From positions 868,001 to 932,000 of the forward strand of contig CAVWNF010000003.1 in the NCBI GenBank assembly GCA_963756365.1: DNA of 64,000 nucleotides, in the 5' to 3' direction. Positions within the stretch are counted from its first letter, which is position 1. Every line of letters starts with the position of its first letter. The translations under genes were made by a program, and so were the position numbers. Under the pieces are notes generated by a model. It saw only the letters and a program-made list of their open reading frames with translations. It did not search any database and was not told the DNA's origin. The DNA is from WHTI01 sp963756365 (GTDB taxonomy: Bacteria > Actinomycetota > CADDZG01 > WHSQ01). Positions 18,351-27,471 of this stretch are shown one piece after another.

Positions 18351-19307
18351 ATGCCCCCGACGAAGGTCGCTATAGGTGTAGACGTGGGCGGCACGGGGAC
18401 CAAGGCGGCTCTCGTGACTGAAGCCGGAACTCTCTCGCACCGTACCGAGGTCCCGACCGATCCCGACCGAGGCACTTCCGGCATCCTGCAGATAGTCGGG
18501 TCGATGATGAGAACCGCAGCCTCAGAGGGGTTCGTCGCGGTCGCGGTGGGCGTTGGAGCGGCGGGGTTCATCGATATCGCTAGGGGAGAGGTCACGTTCT
18601 CTCCCAACCTCACTTATGAAGAACCGAAGATCCACGACGCCGTGAGCAGGTTGTCGGGGCTGCCGGTAGCCGTCGACAACGACGCCAACGCGGCCGCGTG
18701 GGGTGAGAGAACCTTCGGTATCGGCAACGGCACCGATGACATGGTCCTCGTCACCTTGGGGACAGGCATCGGTGGTGGGATCATCCAGAACGGCTCTCTG
18801 ATCAGGGGGCATACCGGGGCCGGTGCGGAGATCGGACACACCGTAGTGGTGGCCGACGGTCCTCTCTGCAAGTGCGGTCTCCGCGGGTGCTTCGAGCAGT
18901 TGGCATCGGGCCAGGCGATCGAACGGATGGCGACGGAGGTGGTGGCGTCCGGGAAGTCCTCGAAGATCCGGGGCTCGGGAGACGAGGGCCTCATCACCGG
19001 GCCTGACGTGACGGCCGCAGCGGCTGAGGGAGATGAAGTCGCGCTCGAAGTGCTTGCTGCTGCTGGGCGCTTCCTCGGGATCGGCCTGTCGAACATCGCC
19101 AACCTCTTCGACCCAGAGATCATCGTTCTGGGTGGAGGACTAGTGGACGCCGGAGAGCCATACCTCTCTCCTGCACGAACGACCTTCGCCGACATGACCT
19201 CTGCGCAACATCGGCGCACGCTGCGGGTCGAGACGGGGAGCCTGGGCAACGACGCTGGGATCGCAGGCGCGGCCGCCCTCGCGTTCGACGAGGTCCCTTC
19301 AACCTGA
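18351..19307 (+). CDS. ROK family sugar kinase (glucokinase-like)
   Basis: A 318-residue ROK kinase with GVDVGGTGTKAALV (phosphate loop), VDNDANAAAWGE (catalytic Asp), TLGTGIGGGIIQNG, GAEIGHTVV and the ROK zinc site CKCGLRGCFEQLASG. It probably makes glucose 6-phosphate, feeding the phosphofructokinase at 34814, though ROK kinases also use mannose or N-acetyl sugars and the motif EIGHT is shared by all of these. The 3' end overlaps the following ATG by one base (TGATG), and the gene is third in the 16849-20979 run. Confidence 0.87.
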   Translation: MPPTKVAIGVDVGGTGTKAALVTEAGTLSHRTEVPTDPDRGTSGILQIVGSMMRTAASEGFVAVAVGVGAAGFIDIARGEVTFSPNLTYEEPKIHDAVSRLSGLPVAVDNDANAAAWGERTFGIGNGTDDMVLVTLGTGIGGGIIQNGSLIRGHTGAGAEIGHTVVVADGPLCKCGLRGCFEQLASGQAIERMATEVVASGKSSKIRGSGDEGLITGPDVTAAAAEGDEVALEVLAAAGRFLGIGLSNIANLFDPEIIVLGGGLVDAGEPYLSPARTTFADMTSAQHRRTLRVETGSLGNDAGIAGAAALAFDEVPST

Positions 19308-20092
19308 TGGATGGAGCCGGGGCGGTCACCGCGATCGTGATGCTCGAATGGACCGTCGGTTGGGTCGCTGCGTCCGCGTGGACGCAATCGTGGGGGGTTG
19401 TCAGCCGGGGAAACTTCAGGATCAATGCGTGGGGGGCGCTTGGATCAGGGGTCCTGGCGTTCCTTGCGTTCCGGGCTGCGGTCGACGGGATCGACGCGTC
19501 GGTACAGGAGACCTTGATGGTGGCGCTGTTGGTCCTCTTGGTCCTCCATCTTGTCGTTCAGTGGTCGCGCACGGATCTTCCGGGCACCGTGGTCGGCGCC
19601 CTCGCCGGAGTGGTCGGCATCGCCGCCCTGATCGGCGTCGGTGCCCTCATCCCTGGTTGGGGGGACGCCCTTGCCGGAGCTGAACTGATCGGTGGTGCCG
19701 TCTTGCTAGGTGGGGTAACCGTCGGGATGCTGCTCGGACATTGGTATCTCAACCAACCGGGACTTAAGACCTCGGCGCTCGGCAAGGTGACGCTTCTTAC
19801 CTTCGCCGGAGTGGTGCTAACCGGGGGCCTGGGGATTGCGGCCGCGGGGAAGCTGGGTAGAGCGACCACCGCAGGTGCTCTCGGGCTCCCGGGAGTGGGC
19901 GACTCGTTCGGGCTCGCGTTCTTCCTGATCTGGGTCGCCCTCGTCGTATTCACCGGTGTGATCGTGTGGGCGACCAAGCGGTGCATCGATATCCGCTCCA
20001 TCCAGTCGGCGACTGGCCTCTACTACGTCGCGCTGTTGACCGCTGGAGTCGCCGAGTTCCTGGTGAGATATCTGATGTTGGGGGCTTCATGA
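19307..20092 (+). CDS. multi-pass integral membrane protein
   Basis: A 261-residue, very hydrophobic protein with about seven or eight membrane helices (for example TAIVMLEWTVGWVAASAW, MVALLVLLVLHLVVQW, VVGIAALIGVGALI, VALVVFTGVIVWA). A conserved-looking polar patch GHWYLNQPGLKTSAL lies between helices, and WTQSW and YYVALL flank the ends. I cannot place it in a family; the pattern could suit a quinol- or heme-interacting subunit but no ligand set is convincing. It is coupled on both sides: TGATG upstream and ATGA into the LLM gene. Confidence 0.7.
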   Translation: MDGAGAVTAIVMLEWTVGWVAASAWTQSWGVVSRGNFRINAWGALGSGVLAFLAFRAAVDGIDASVQETLMVALLVLLVLHLVVQWSRTDLPGTVVGALAGVVGIAALIGVGALIPGWGDALAGAELIGGAVLLGGVTVGMLLGHWYLNQPGLKTSALGKVTLLTFAGVVLTGGLGIAAAGKLGRATTAGALGLPGVGDSFGLAFFLIWVALVVFTGVIVWATKRCIDIRSIQSATGLYYVALLTAGVAEFLVRYLMLGAS

Positions 20093-20979
20093 CCGAGGTC
20101 CGCATCGGGGTAACGCTCCCGCAGTTCACCGATGATCCGGAGAGGATCACCGACGCAGCGATCCGTGCGGGCACTGCAGGACTGGACTCGGTGTTCGTCT
20201 TCGATCACCTGTGGCCGCTGGGAGGGCCGAAGCAGAGGCCGATCTTCGAGAGCTGGACGACCCTCGCTCATGTTGCGGCCGCGGTGCCTGGGATACACGT
20301 CGGCACCATGGTGACGCGTTCCACGCTTCGTCATCCCGCTGTCCTCGGGAAGATGGCCGCGACCATGGCCGAGATCGCTCCGGGGCGGGTGATCATCGCC
20401 ATCGGGTCCGGGGACGAGATGAGCAAACCCGAGAACGTCGCGTACGGGATCCCCTACTTCGATGGGGACGACAGGGTTGCTCAGATGATCTCTGCGGTTG
20501 ATGTCGTCACGAGGTACGTCGGCGGCAAGAACGTCTCTATGGCCGACCCGTACGTCTCACTATCGGAGCTTCCACCGAGCCCACGCGTCGTTCCACCGCG
20601 GATATGGATAGGGGGCCGGAGTGATGCGGTGCTTGCGGCAGCCGCCAGGATCGCCGATGGGTGGAACGCGTGGGGAGGTTCGGTGGCGGACTTCGAGCGG
20701 AACGCGGCCACGATTCGTGCGGCCGCGGCGGGCCGGGCCGTCGAGCTCACCTGGGGCGGCCTGGTGGTGCTCGCCGCTTCGGATGAGGAGGCGCGCTCGC
20801 AGCTGGGGACGCGGGATCCTTCCAAGTACGTGGTCGGGGGGCCTGACACGGTGGTGCGACACCTCGCCGGGATCATCGAGGCGGGAGCGACCCATATCGT
20901 CGTCACTTTCCCAGACGCGGCCGAGCCCTCTAACTACGAGGCGCTGGGTGGCCGCATACGGGGACTGCTCGGCGTCTGA
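20089..20979 (+). CDS. LLM-class (F420-dependent type) oxidoreductase
   Basis: A luciferase-like TIM-barrel protein of 296 aa. Typical segments are RIGVTLPQFTDDPERI, LDSVFVFDHLWPLGG, VTRSTLRHPAVLGKMAATMAEIAPGRVIIAIGSGD, RIWIGGRSDAVLAAAARIADGWNAW and VVGGPDTVVRHL. In actinobacteria members usually use coenzyme F420, FMN being the alternative. The substrate is unknown. It ends the operon that starts with the ArsA-type ATPase; 42 bp later the copper ATPase begins under its own promoter. Confidence 0.82.
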   Translation: MTEVRIGVTLPQFTDDPERITDAAIRAGTAGLDSVFVFDHLWPLGGPKQRPIFESWTTLAHVAAAVPGIHVGTMVTRSTLRHPAVLGKMAATMAEIAPGRVIIAIGSGDEMSKPENVAYGIPYFDGDDRVAQMISAVDVVTRYVGGKNVSMADPYVSLSELPPSPRVVPPRIWIGGRSDAVLAAAARIADGWNAWGGSVADFERNAATIRAAAAGRAVELTWGGLVVLAASDEEARSQLGTRDPSKYVVGGPDTVVRHLAGIIEAGATHIVVTFPDAAEPSNYEALGGRIRGLLGV

Positions 20980-20985
20980 CCCTCT

Positions 20986-21015
20986 TTGACGGATACCCCC
21001 TGGGGGTATTAGTCT
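20986..21015 (+). promoter_or_regulatory. copA promoter with CsoR-type operator
   Basis: TTGACG (20986-20991) and TAGTCT (21010-21015) are 18 bp apart. The spacer holds the perfect palindrome ATACCCCCTGGGGGTAT (20993-21009), which has the TACCCC-GGGGTA form bound by the Cu(I) repressor CsoR. The -10 ends six bases before ATG 21022 and no ribosome site is present, so transcription should start at the start codon. Confidence 0.8.
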
Positions 21016-21021
21016 GTGCCG

Positions 21022-23198
21022 ATGGACACGATCACGTACGACGTCGAAGGGATGACCTGCGCCGCGTGCGCGCGGCGGGTCGAGCGCACGTTGGCCAAGC
21101 AGCCGGGGGTGTCGAGTGCGGCGGTGAACTTCGCCCTCGAACGAGTGACGGTCGCGGCCGACGAACTAGATTTCGAGGCTCTCCAGGCCGCGGTCGAGGG
21201 AGCGGGGTACGGCCTCGTCGCGCCCGCCCCAGCAGGGCATGAGGGCCACGATCACGGCATAGCGATCGACGACGAGGACGCGCGTACCGCGACGGCCTTG
21301 CGGCGGTTCTCTCTTTCCGCACTCCTGACCCTCCCCCTCCTTTATCTGGCGATGTTCGGCCCAACCGACGGCATGGAGGCGCCGGAGTGGTCACGGTGGG
21401 CGCAGTTCGCGCTCGTGCTTCCGGTCGAGTTCTGGGCGGGCCGCAGGTTCCTCGTAAGCGCATGGAAGCAGGCCCGCCACCGCGCGGTGAACATGGACAC
21501 CCTGGTCGCGGTCGGAACGCTCGAGCGCGGTTCTCTACTCGACCTACGCACTGGTCTACGGGGGACACCTGTACTTCGAGACCGCCGCAGTGATCATGAG
21601 CTTCCTCTTGCTCGGCAAGTACTTCGAGCATCGATCGAAGAGCCGAGCGTCGAGCGCGATCAGGGCGCTGATGCAACTCGGTGCCAAGTCGGCGATCGTG
21701 ATCCGGGATGGCGTCGAACTCGAGGTCCCACTGGAGGACGTCGCGGTGGGCGATCTGGTCCGGGTGAGGCCGGGCGCGAAGGTGCCCGACCGACGGCGTG
21801 GTCCGCGAGGGCATGTCATCGGTGGATGAGTCGATGCTGACCGGCGAATCGGTACCGGTGGACAAAGGTCCCGGCGACGAGGTCTTCGGGGCGACGATGA
21901 ACTCGTCAGGCTCGTTGGTGGTCGAGACCACGCGGGTTGGTCTCGACTCGGCTCTCGCGCGGATCGCCCGGCTCGTCGAAGATGCACAGAGCCGCAAAGC
22001 GCCGATCGAGCACCTCGCCGACCGGGTGGCATCGGTGTTCGTCCCCGTCGTGTTCGGCATCGCCGCTACGACGCTGGTCATGTGGCTCATCACTGGCCAC
22101 TCCGCCGAAGAAGTCGATCATCTCTGCCGTCGCGGTTCTGATAATCGCGTGTCCCTGCGCGATGGGGCTGGCGACCCCTGCGGCGGTCATGGTCGGTACC
22201 GGCCGGGGCGCACAGTTGGGGATCCTGATCAAGGGCGGAGACGTTCTCGAGAGATCAGGCGCGATCGATGCGGTGATCTTCGACAAGACCGGAACCATCA
22301 CCGAGGGCCGGATGTCGGTCACGGATGTGGTCCCCGGCCCCCGGGATCTTCCGAGGACGAGGTTCTCCGTGTGGCGGGAGCCGCTGAGGCCCCATCGGAG
22401 CACCCGATCGCCCGTGCGATCGCGTCGGCTGCTGCCGAGTTGGGACCGTTGGCGGATGCCACCGGATTCGACTCGACCACCGGGCAGGGTGTCACTGCAA
22501 CGATCGATGGCGCTCTGGTGAAGGTAGGCCGTTCGGGCTTCCTCACCGGCGAGATCGGTGACGCCCTGAGGTCCGAGGTCGATGCCCTCGAGGCAGCCGG
22601 TAAGACGGTCGTGTGGGTGGGTTCTGACGGGAAGGTGCTGGGTGCGGTTGCGGTGGCCGACACCCTGAAGCCGACGGCGCGCGCTGCCATCGACCGACTC
22701 CACAAGGCAGGTCTCGAGACGATCATGCTCACCGGCGACAACCGTGCGACCGCGGAAGCCATCGCGGCCGATGTCGGGATCGACAAGGTCCTGGCCGAGG
22801 TGCGCCCGGAGGACAAGGTCGAGATGGTGGCCGCTCTCCAGGCCGAGGGGAAGAAGGTCGCCATGGTGGGCGATGGGATCAACGATGCTCCCGCTCTGGC
22901 GAGAGCGGACCTCGGGGTAGCGGTCTCGTCCGGGGCAGAGGTGGCTATCGAAGCCGCCGATCTGACCCTCGTTGGCGGCGATCCCGTTCTGGCGGTCGCA
23001 GCGATCGAGTTGTCGAGGAAGACGCTCCGGGTGATCAAGCAGAATCTCGGATGGGCGTTCGGCTACAACGTTGCGGCGATCCCGTTGGCGGCGTTCGGCC
23101 TCCTGAACCCGATGGTGGCGGCTGCTGCGATGGCGTTCTCGTCGGTGAGCGTCGTGGCCAATGCCTTGCGTCTGAGGAGGTTCACCCCGTCATCGTGA
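21022..23198 (+). CDS. copA: Cu(I)-exporting P1B-type ATPase
   Basis: About 723 aa once shifts are bridged. An N-terminal HMA domain carries GMTCAACARRVERTL; a His linker (HEGHDHG) follows; then membrane helices, the SMLTGESVPV actuator, the copper gate CPC in IIACPCAMGLATPAAVMVGTG, phosphorylated Asp in DKTGTIT, SEHPIA of the nucleotide domain and GDGINDAPALARAD. The set is that of P1B-1 Cu+ exporters at the cytoplasmic membrane. Shifts lie near 21523, 21788, 22113 and 22334-22341; the last needs +2 (or -1). Control by CsoR is predicted; no csoR or copZ is in the window. Confidence 0.9.
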
Positions 23199-23217
23199 CG
23201 GACGCGATGATGGGTGT

Positions 23218-24087
23218 ATGAGCACTGAGCTCCATCTCGATGCACCCAGTCTCGTCTACCGGGCGTTCTTCGCTCTGCCCAAGACGATCACGGATCCCGA
23301 GGGTCGCCCTGTGAACGCGGTTCGGGGATTCCTCGAGATGGTCACCCGCTTGACCCTTGACCATCGCCCCGACCGGATCATCGCTACCTTCGATGATGAC
23401 TGGCGCCCGTCGTTCCGCGTCGATGCATATGCGGGGTACAAGTCGGAGCGGGCCGACGACCCACCCGAACTTCCTCGACAGTTCCACGTCCTGAAAGAGG
23501 TTCTGGACGCCGCCGGCATCCCGGTCGCGGTCTCGCCGGGCCTCGAGGCGGACGACGTTCTCGCCACCCTGGCCACGAGGGCGGCCGAGGACGACCGGAT
23601 CTACATCGTGACCGGCGATCGAGACATGGTGGCACTGGTGCGCGATCCGCAGGTGACGGTGCTCTTCACGCTGAGGGGTGTCTCGGAACTCGCTCACTAC
23701 GACGAGGCGGCCGCGCAGGAGAAGTACGGCATCCCTCCCCGTCTGTACCAAGAGTTCGCAATGATGCGCGGGGACCCCTCGGATGGCCTCCCCGGCGTTG
23801 CCGGTATCGGTCCCGTGCGCGCCTCAAAGCTTCTCAGCGAGCATGGGTCCCTCGACGCGATCTTGGCGGCGGCGGACACGCTTCCTCCCAAGCAGAGCGA
23901 GGCGTTCGCGGCGGCGAAGGACTATCTCCAGGCGATGCGTACGGTGGTCCCGATGGTGACCGACTGCGAGATCGAGACGACCGAGGGCCACGCTCCGGAG
24001 CATGACCTCCTCGAGGAACTGTCGGAGGTCCACGGCCTCGGGAGTTCCCCCATACGTCTGGCGCAGGCTCTTGAGGGTAAGAGATAG
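23218..24087 (+). CDS. stand-alone 5'-3' exonuclease (Pol I N-domain-like)
   Basis: A 289-residue FEN-type nuclease matching the N-domain of DNA polymerase I: LDAPSLVYRAFFALP, NAVRGFLEMV, PDRIIATFDDDWRPSFR, EADDVLATLA, YIVTGDRDMVALV, and the helix-hairpin-helix GDPSDGLPGVAGIGPVRASKLL. The metal-binding Asp residues are present. It has no polymerase domain, as in many actinobacteria that carry both forms. It would remove RNA primers or 5' flaps. It begins 19 bp after copA and is followed three bases later by the phosphatase gene. Confidence 0.87.
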   Translation: MSTELHLDAPSLVYRAFFALPKTITDPEGRPVNAVRGFLEMVTRLTLDHRPDRIIATFDDDWRPSFRVDAYAGYKSERADDPPELPRQFHVLKEVLDAAGIPVAVSPGLEADDVLATLATRAAEDDRIYIVTGDRDMVALVRDPQVTVLFTLRGVSELAHYDEAAAQEKYGIPPRLYQEFAMMRGDPSDGLPGVAGIGPVRASKLLSEHGSLDAILAAADTLPPKQSEAFAAAKDYLQAMRTVVPMVTDCEIETTEGHAPEHDLLEELSEVHGLGSSPIRLAQALEGKR

Positions 24088-24090
24088 CCG

Positions 24091-24721
24091 ATGACTACCG
24101 TTCTGCTTGTTCGCCACGGGGCGACCGACTGGAATCACGAGAAGCGCGCCCAAGGACAGGCCGACATCCCGCTGAACGCGGAGGGGGAGCGGCAGGCGAT
24201 CCATGCTGCCGACGACCTCTCGCAACTGAACATCACCGCCGTCTACTCCAGTGACCTCGGACGCGCGCTCGAACACCGCGCTTCCGATCGCCAGGTCGCA
24301 TGGCCTTGAGGTCGTCGCCGACCCTGACTTCCGCGAAGTGGATCAGGGCGAATGGGAAGGTCTTCACGTAGACGTGATCAAGGAACGCTGGCCGGAACTG
24401 TGGGGTCCGGCGCGCCACTACACGGCTCGCCCGGGCGGCGAATCGCCCGAGCAGGTCCGCACCCGTGCTCTCGCCGGCCTCGAACGGGTGGTCAGGGCCT
24501 ATCCCGATGGAACCGTCGTGATCGTCAGCCATGGAGGGACGATCAGATGGCTGAGCGCGGAGGTCCTCGGTTACGACGACCGCCGGTCGGCCCGCATCAG
24601 GGGGCTGGGCAACGGCGCTGCCGTCCAGTTCGAGGCCACGATCGAGGGCGATCGGCTCACCTTCGGTGACCTGGTGAGGCTCGATGGGAACACGACCGAC
24701 CTGGATGACCCGAATGATTAA
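24091..24721 (+). CDS. histidine phosphatase (phosphoglycerate-mutase-like)
   Basis: A protein of about 209 aa of the acid-phosphatase/PGAM branch. LLVRHGATDWN holds the catalytic RHG, GQADIPLNAEGERQA and FREVDQGEWEG are conserved, and VIVSHGGTIRWL supplies the second His. It resembles the CobC/GpmB group of broad phosphatases; the substrate is uncertain. One extra base near 24274 (CTCGAA-C-ACC) splits it; removing it gives GRALETALPIARSHGLEV. It lies three bases after the exonuclease gene, a likely operon partner. Confidence 0.83.
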
Positions 24722-24759
24722 GGGACCCAAATGCTAGAAGAGCGATCGTCACCGGCCTG

Positions 24760-25606
24760 GTGGTTCTCTCGCTGATGGGGATCGCCGCACTGGGCATCGC
24801 CGTGGTCCCGGAGCCTTCGTCACCTGAGGATGCTGGCCCCGCGGCCGGACCGCTGCTCCGCGTGGCGATCATCGGTGACATGGGCACCGGTACCTCCGAT
24901 CAGGCGAAGGTCGCCGATCGGATGTGCAGGTGGAGGAGGGATCATCCGTTCACCTCCGTGCTGACAGCCGGAGACAACATCTACCCGGACGGTGCGGAGC
25001 GGTACTTCGAAGCCAACTTCTTCGAACCGTACGACTGCCTGCTAAGGGAGGGTGTCACGTTCCACGCCACGCTCGGCAACCATGATGTCGTCACCGATAA
25101 CGGTCAACCCGAACTGGATGAACCTGCGTTCGGGATGCCGAAACGTAACTACGTGATCCGCGAAGGGTGGTGTCAGGCTCGTGTTCGCCGACTCGAACAA
25201 CCTCCGCAAGGGATGGCTCGAGAAGCATCTCCCGGCCGAGGAGGGAGATCTCTGGACGGTCGTGTTGTTCCACCACCCGGTTTACTCGCCCGGAACCGGG
25301 CACGGCTCGACCCCCGGGTTTCGACCGTGGGTCCCTCATCTCTTCCAGGACGACGGCGTCGACCTCGTGCTCAACGGCCACGACCACCTCTATGCCGCCT
25401 CGAAGAAGCTCAAGGGCATCCGCTACGTCGTGACCGGTGGGGGAGGAGCATCGGGCTATGGGTGCTCCGAGCAATGGTTCTCGGCCACGTGCGTGGAGCG
25501 CAATCACTTCCTGATGCTGCGGGCGACCGCTGACCGGCTGTACGTAACCGCGGTACCCAAGAGAGGCAAGCCTTTCCATCGCTTCTCGACCACGGGTAAT
25601 CCGTAG
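24760..25606 (+). CDS. exported metallophosphoesterase (purple acid phosphatase-like)
   Basis: About 281 aa. A hydrophobic N-terminus (VVLSLMGIAALGIAVV) suggests export or anchoring. The calcineurin blocks are complete: AIIGDMGTGT, TAGDNIYPDG, ATLGNHDVV, VLFHHPVYS and VLNGHDHLYAAS; the small single-domain type 5 acid phosphatases look similar. One +1 shift lies near 25171. The start is uncertain: GTG 24760 is in frame but lacks a positively charged leader, and an ATG at 24731 is out of frame, so an unrecognised shift may sit between them. Confidence 0.75.
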
Positions 25607-25646
25607 CGCCTCAGGGACCGCCCCGGTGACCTGCTAGTTTCCGGTG

Positions 25647-26822
25647 ATGGAGTTCCGACGGATCGACCGCTTCCCGCCGTACGTGTTCGCGACGGTGAAC
25701 GAGATGAAGATGCAGGCGCGCCGTGCCGGCGAGGACATCGTGGACCTAGGGATGGGCAATCCGGACCTCCCCCCTCCGCAGGCGGTTATCGAGAAGCTGA
25801 AGGAAGCGGCCGACAACCCGCGGAACCATCGGTACTCGACATCCAGGGGCGTTCCGCGCCTCCGGGCCGCGGTCGCCGATCTCTACCAGCGGAGTTGGGG
25901 GGTCGAACTCGATCCGGAGACCGAGATCTGTACGACGATCGGGGCCAAGGAGGGGCTGTCACACCTCGCGTGGGTCCTGTGTGGTCCGGGCGACTCGGTG
26001 CTGGTGCCGGAGCCCACCTATCCGATCCACACCTACGCGATGATCCTCGCCGGAGCGAACCTGACGTCGGTCCCGATGTCGAGGGATTCCGATTTCTTCG
26101 GCGATCTCGTCGATGCGTACGAGCACACGGAGCCTCGGCCGAGGGTCGTGCTCTGCTCGTTCCCGCACAACCCAACGAGCGCCGTCGCCAGCCGCGAGTT
26201 CTTCGAGCAACTCGTCGAGTTCGCCAAGGCTCGGGACGTCATGGTCATCCACGACCTCGCGTACGCGGATCTCGTGTTCGACGAGGAGCGGGCGAACTCG
26301 TTCCTTGAGGTTCCCGGAGCACGTGATGTCGGCGTCGAGTTCTTCTCGATGTCGAAGTCGTACTCGATGCCCGGCTGGCGGATCGCGTTCTGTTCCGGCA
26401 ACCACGAGATGGTCGGAGCCCTCACCAAGTTGAAGAGTTACCTCGACTACGGCGTCTTCCAGCCGATCCAGATCGCCGCGATCATCGCCCTGAACGAATG
26501 CACCGAGGCACCGAAACAGATCCGCGAGATCTACCGGGGTAGGAGAGATGCGTTGTGCGAGTCATTCGGTCGTGCGGGATGGGAGGTGCCGGTCCCTCCG
26601 GCGACGATGTTCGCGTGGGCTCCGATCCCCGAGGCGTTCAAGGACATGGGCTCGCTCGAGTTCTCGAAGTTCCTGGTCGAGGAGGCCAAGGTCGGCGTCG
26701 CTCCCGGGATCGGTTTCGGGCAAGCAGGAGATGACTTCGTGAGGTTCGCGCTCGTCGAGAACGAGCAGCGCATCAGACAAGCAGCCCGGGGAGTGCGCAA
26801 AGCGCTCGCGATGCGCGGCTAG
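25647..26822 (+). CDS. alaC: alanine/2-oxoglutarate aminotransferase, AlaC-like
   Basis: A class I PLP aminotransferase of 391 aa that follows E. coli AlaC along its length: DLGMGNPDLPPP, HRYSTSRGVPRLR, TIGAKEGLSHL, VPEPTYPIHTYAMILAGA, SFPHNPT, VIHDLAYADLVFD, FFSMSKSYSMPGWRIAF (Schiff-base Lys) and VAPGIGFGQAGDDFVRFALVEN. It should make alanine from pyruvate and glutamate. TAGTTT ends six bases before ATG 25647, so it is predicted leaderless. The stop overlaps that of the convergent TetR gene at CTAG. Confidence 0.9.
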   Translation: MEFRRIDRFPPYVFATVNEMKMQARRAGEDIVDLGMGNPDLPPPQAVIEKLKEAADNPRNHRYSTSRGVPRLRAAVADLYQRSWGVELDPETEICTTIGAKEGLSHLAWVLCGPGDSVLVPEPTYPIHTYAMILAGANLTSVPMSRDSDFFGDLVDAYEHTEPRPRVVLCSFPHNPTSAVASREFFEQLVEFAKARDVMVIHDLAYADLVFDEERANSFLEVPGARDVGVEFFSMSKSYSMPGWRIAFCSGNHEMVGALTKLKSYLDYGVFQPIQIAAIIALNECTEAPKQIREIYRGRRDALCESFGRAGWEVPVPPATMFAWAPIPEAFKDMGSLEFSKFLVEEAKVGVAPGIGFGQAGDDFVRFALVENEQRIRQAARGVRKALAMRG

Positions 26823-27424
26823 CTCCGACGCTCTTCCAAGAGTCCCCGCAGGCAGAACGCAACCGCCTCGTCGGCGAGTTGGGGACGGTCCGGGGCACCA
26901 TCCACCGAGTCCATGTAGACCTCGACGAAGTGGAAGATCGCGCCGAGGATCCCATGGCCCATCAGCTCGGGGTCTCCCTGGCGGATCATGCCACCCGACA
27001 TCCCTTCCTTGATGTGACCGGCGGTGTCCGCCACGACGATCTGCTGTCCGCGCTGGACGAGACCCTGGAACTCCTCGTAGCGACCGGCGATACGGATCAT
27101 CGACAGAACCTCGGGATTGTCGTTGAAGTAGCGGATCGAGGCACGGATACCTTGCTCGATGCGCGCCACCGGATCGGCCGCCAGCCCGATTGCATCTTCC
27201 TGCGCGCGGCGGAGCCGCAGCAGCGAGGTCTCGAGGAGTTCCGAGAACAGGGCTTCCTTCGATTCGAAGTACCAGTAGAAGACACCCTTGCCGACACCCA
27301 GGGAATCGCAGATGTCCCCGACAGTCGTGCCGTGGTAGCTCTGTTCGGCGAAGAGGCGGCCCGCAGCCTCAAGAACCTGCTCGCGCCGCTTCGTTCCTCG
27401 CTTGGTCAGCTTCCGTTCTTCCAT
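26819..27424 (-). CDS. TetR family transcriptional regulator
   Basis: A 201-residue repressor. The N-terminal helix-turn-helix reads TKRREQVLEAAGRLFAEQSYHGTTVGDICDSLGVGKGVFYWYFESKEALF, the classical TetR pattern, and the C-terminal ligand domain (IRASIRYFNDNPEVLSMIRIAG) resembles the FadR/AcrR-type regulators of fatty-acid genes. ATG 27424 lies six bases after TAGGCT, so it is predicted leaderless. Only 47 bp separate it from the divergent GTPase gene, whose -10 is in the same gap, so it may control both. Confidence 0.87.
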   Translation of the reverse strand: MEERKLTKRGTKRREQVLEAAGRLFAEQSYHGTTVGDICDSLGVGKGVFYWYFESKEALFSELLETSLLRLRRAQEDAIGLAADPVARIEQGIRASIRYFNDNPEVLSMIRIAGRYEEFQGLVQRGQQIVVADTAGHIKEGMSGGMIRQGDPELMGHGILGAIFHFVEVYMDSVDGAPDRPQLADEAVAFCLRGLLEERRS

Positions 27425-27471
27425 GGGTCGAGCCTACTGCCGCTCCTCTTACAGGTTGTAGATTCCTCGTC

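Noticed and set aside
21523..22345. Programmed frameshifting or a split copper ATPase
   Set aside because: Five shifts in one gene with no slippery heptamers or conserved stimulatory elements fit sequence error better than recoding.
24731..24775. ATG 24731 as start of the phosphoesterase
   Set aside because: It is in another frame and meets a stop after 14 codons; only an additional indel would connect it.
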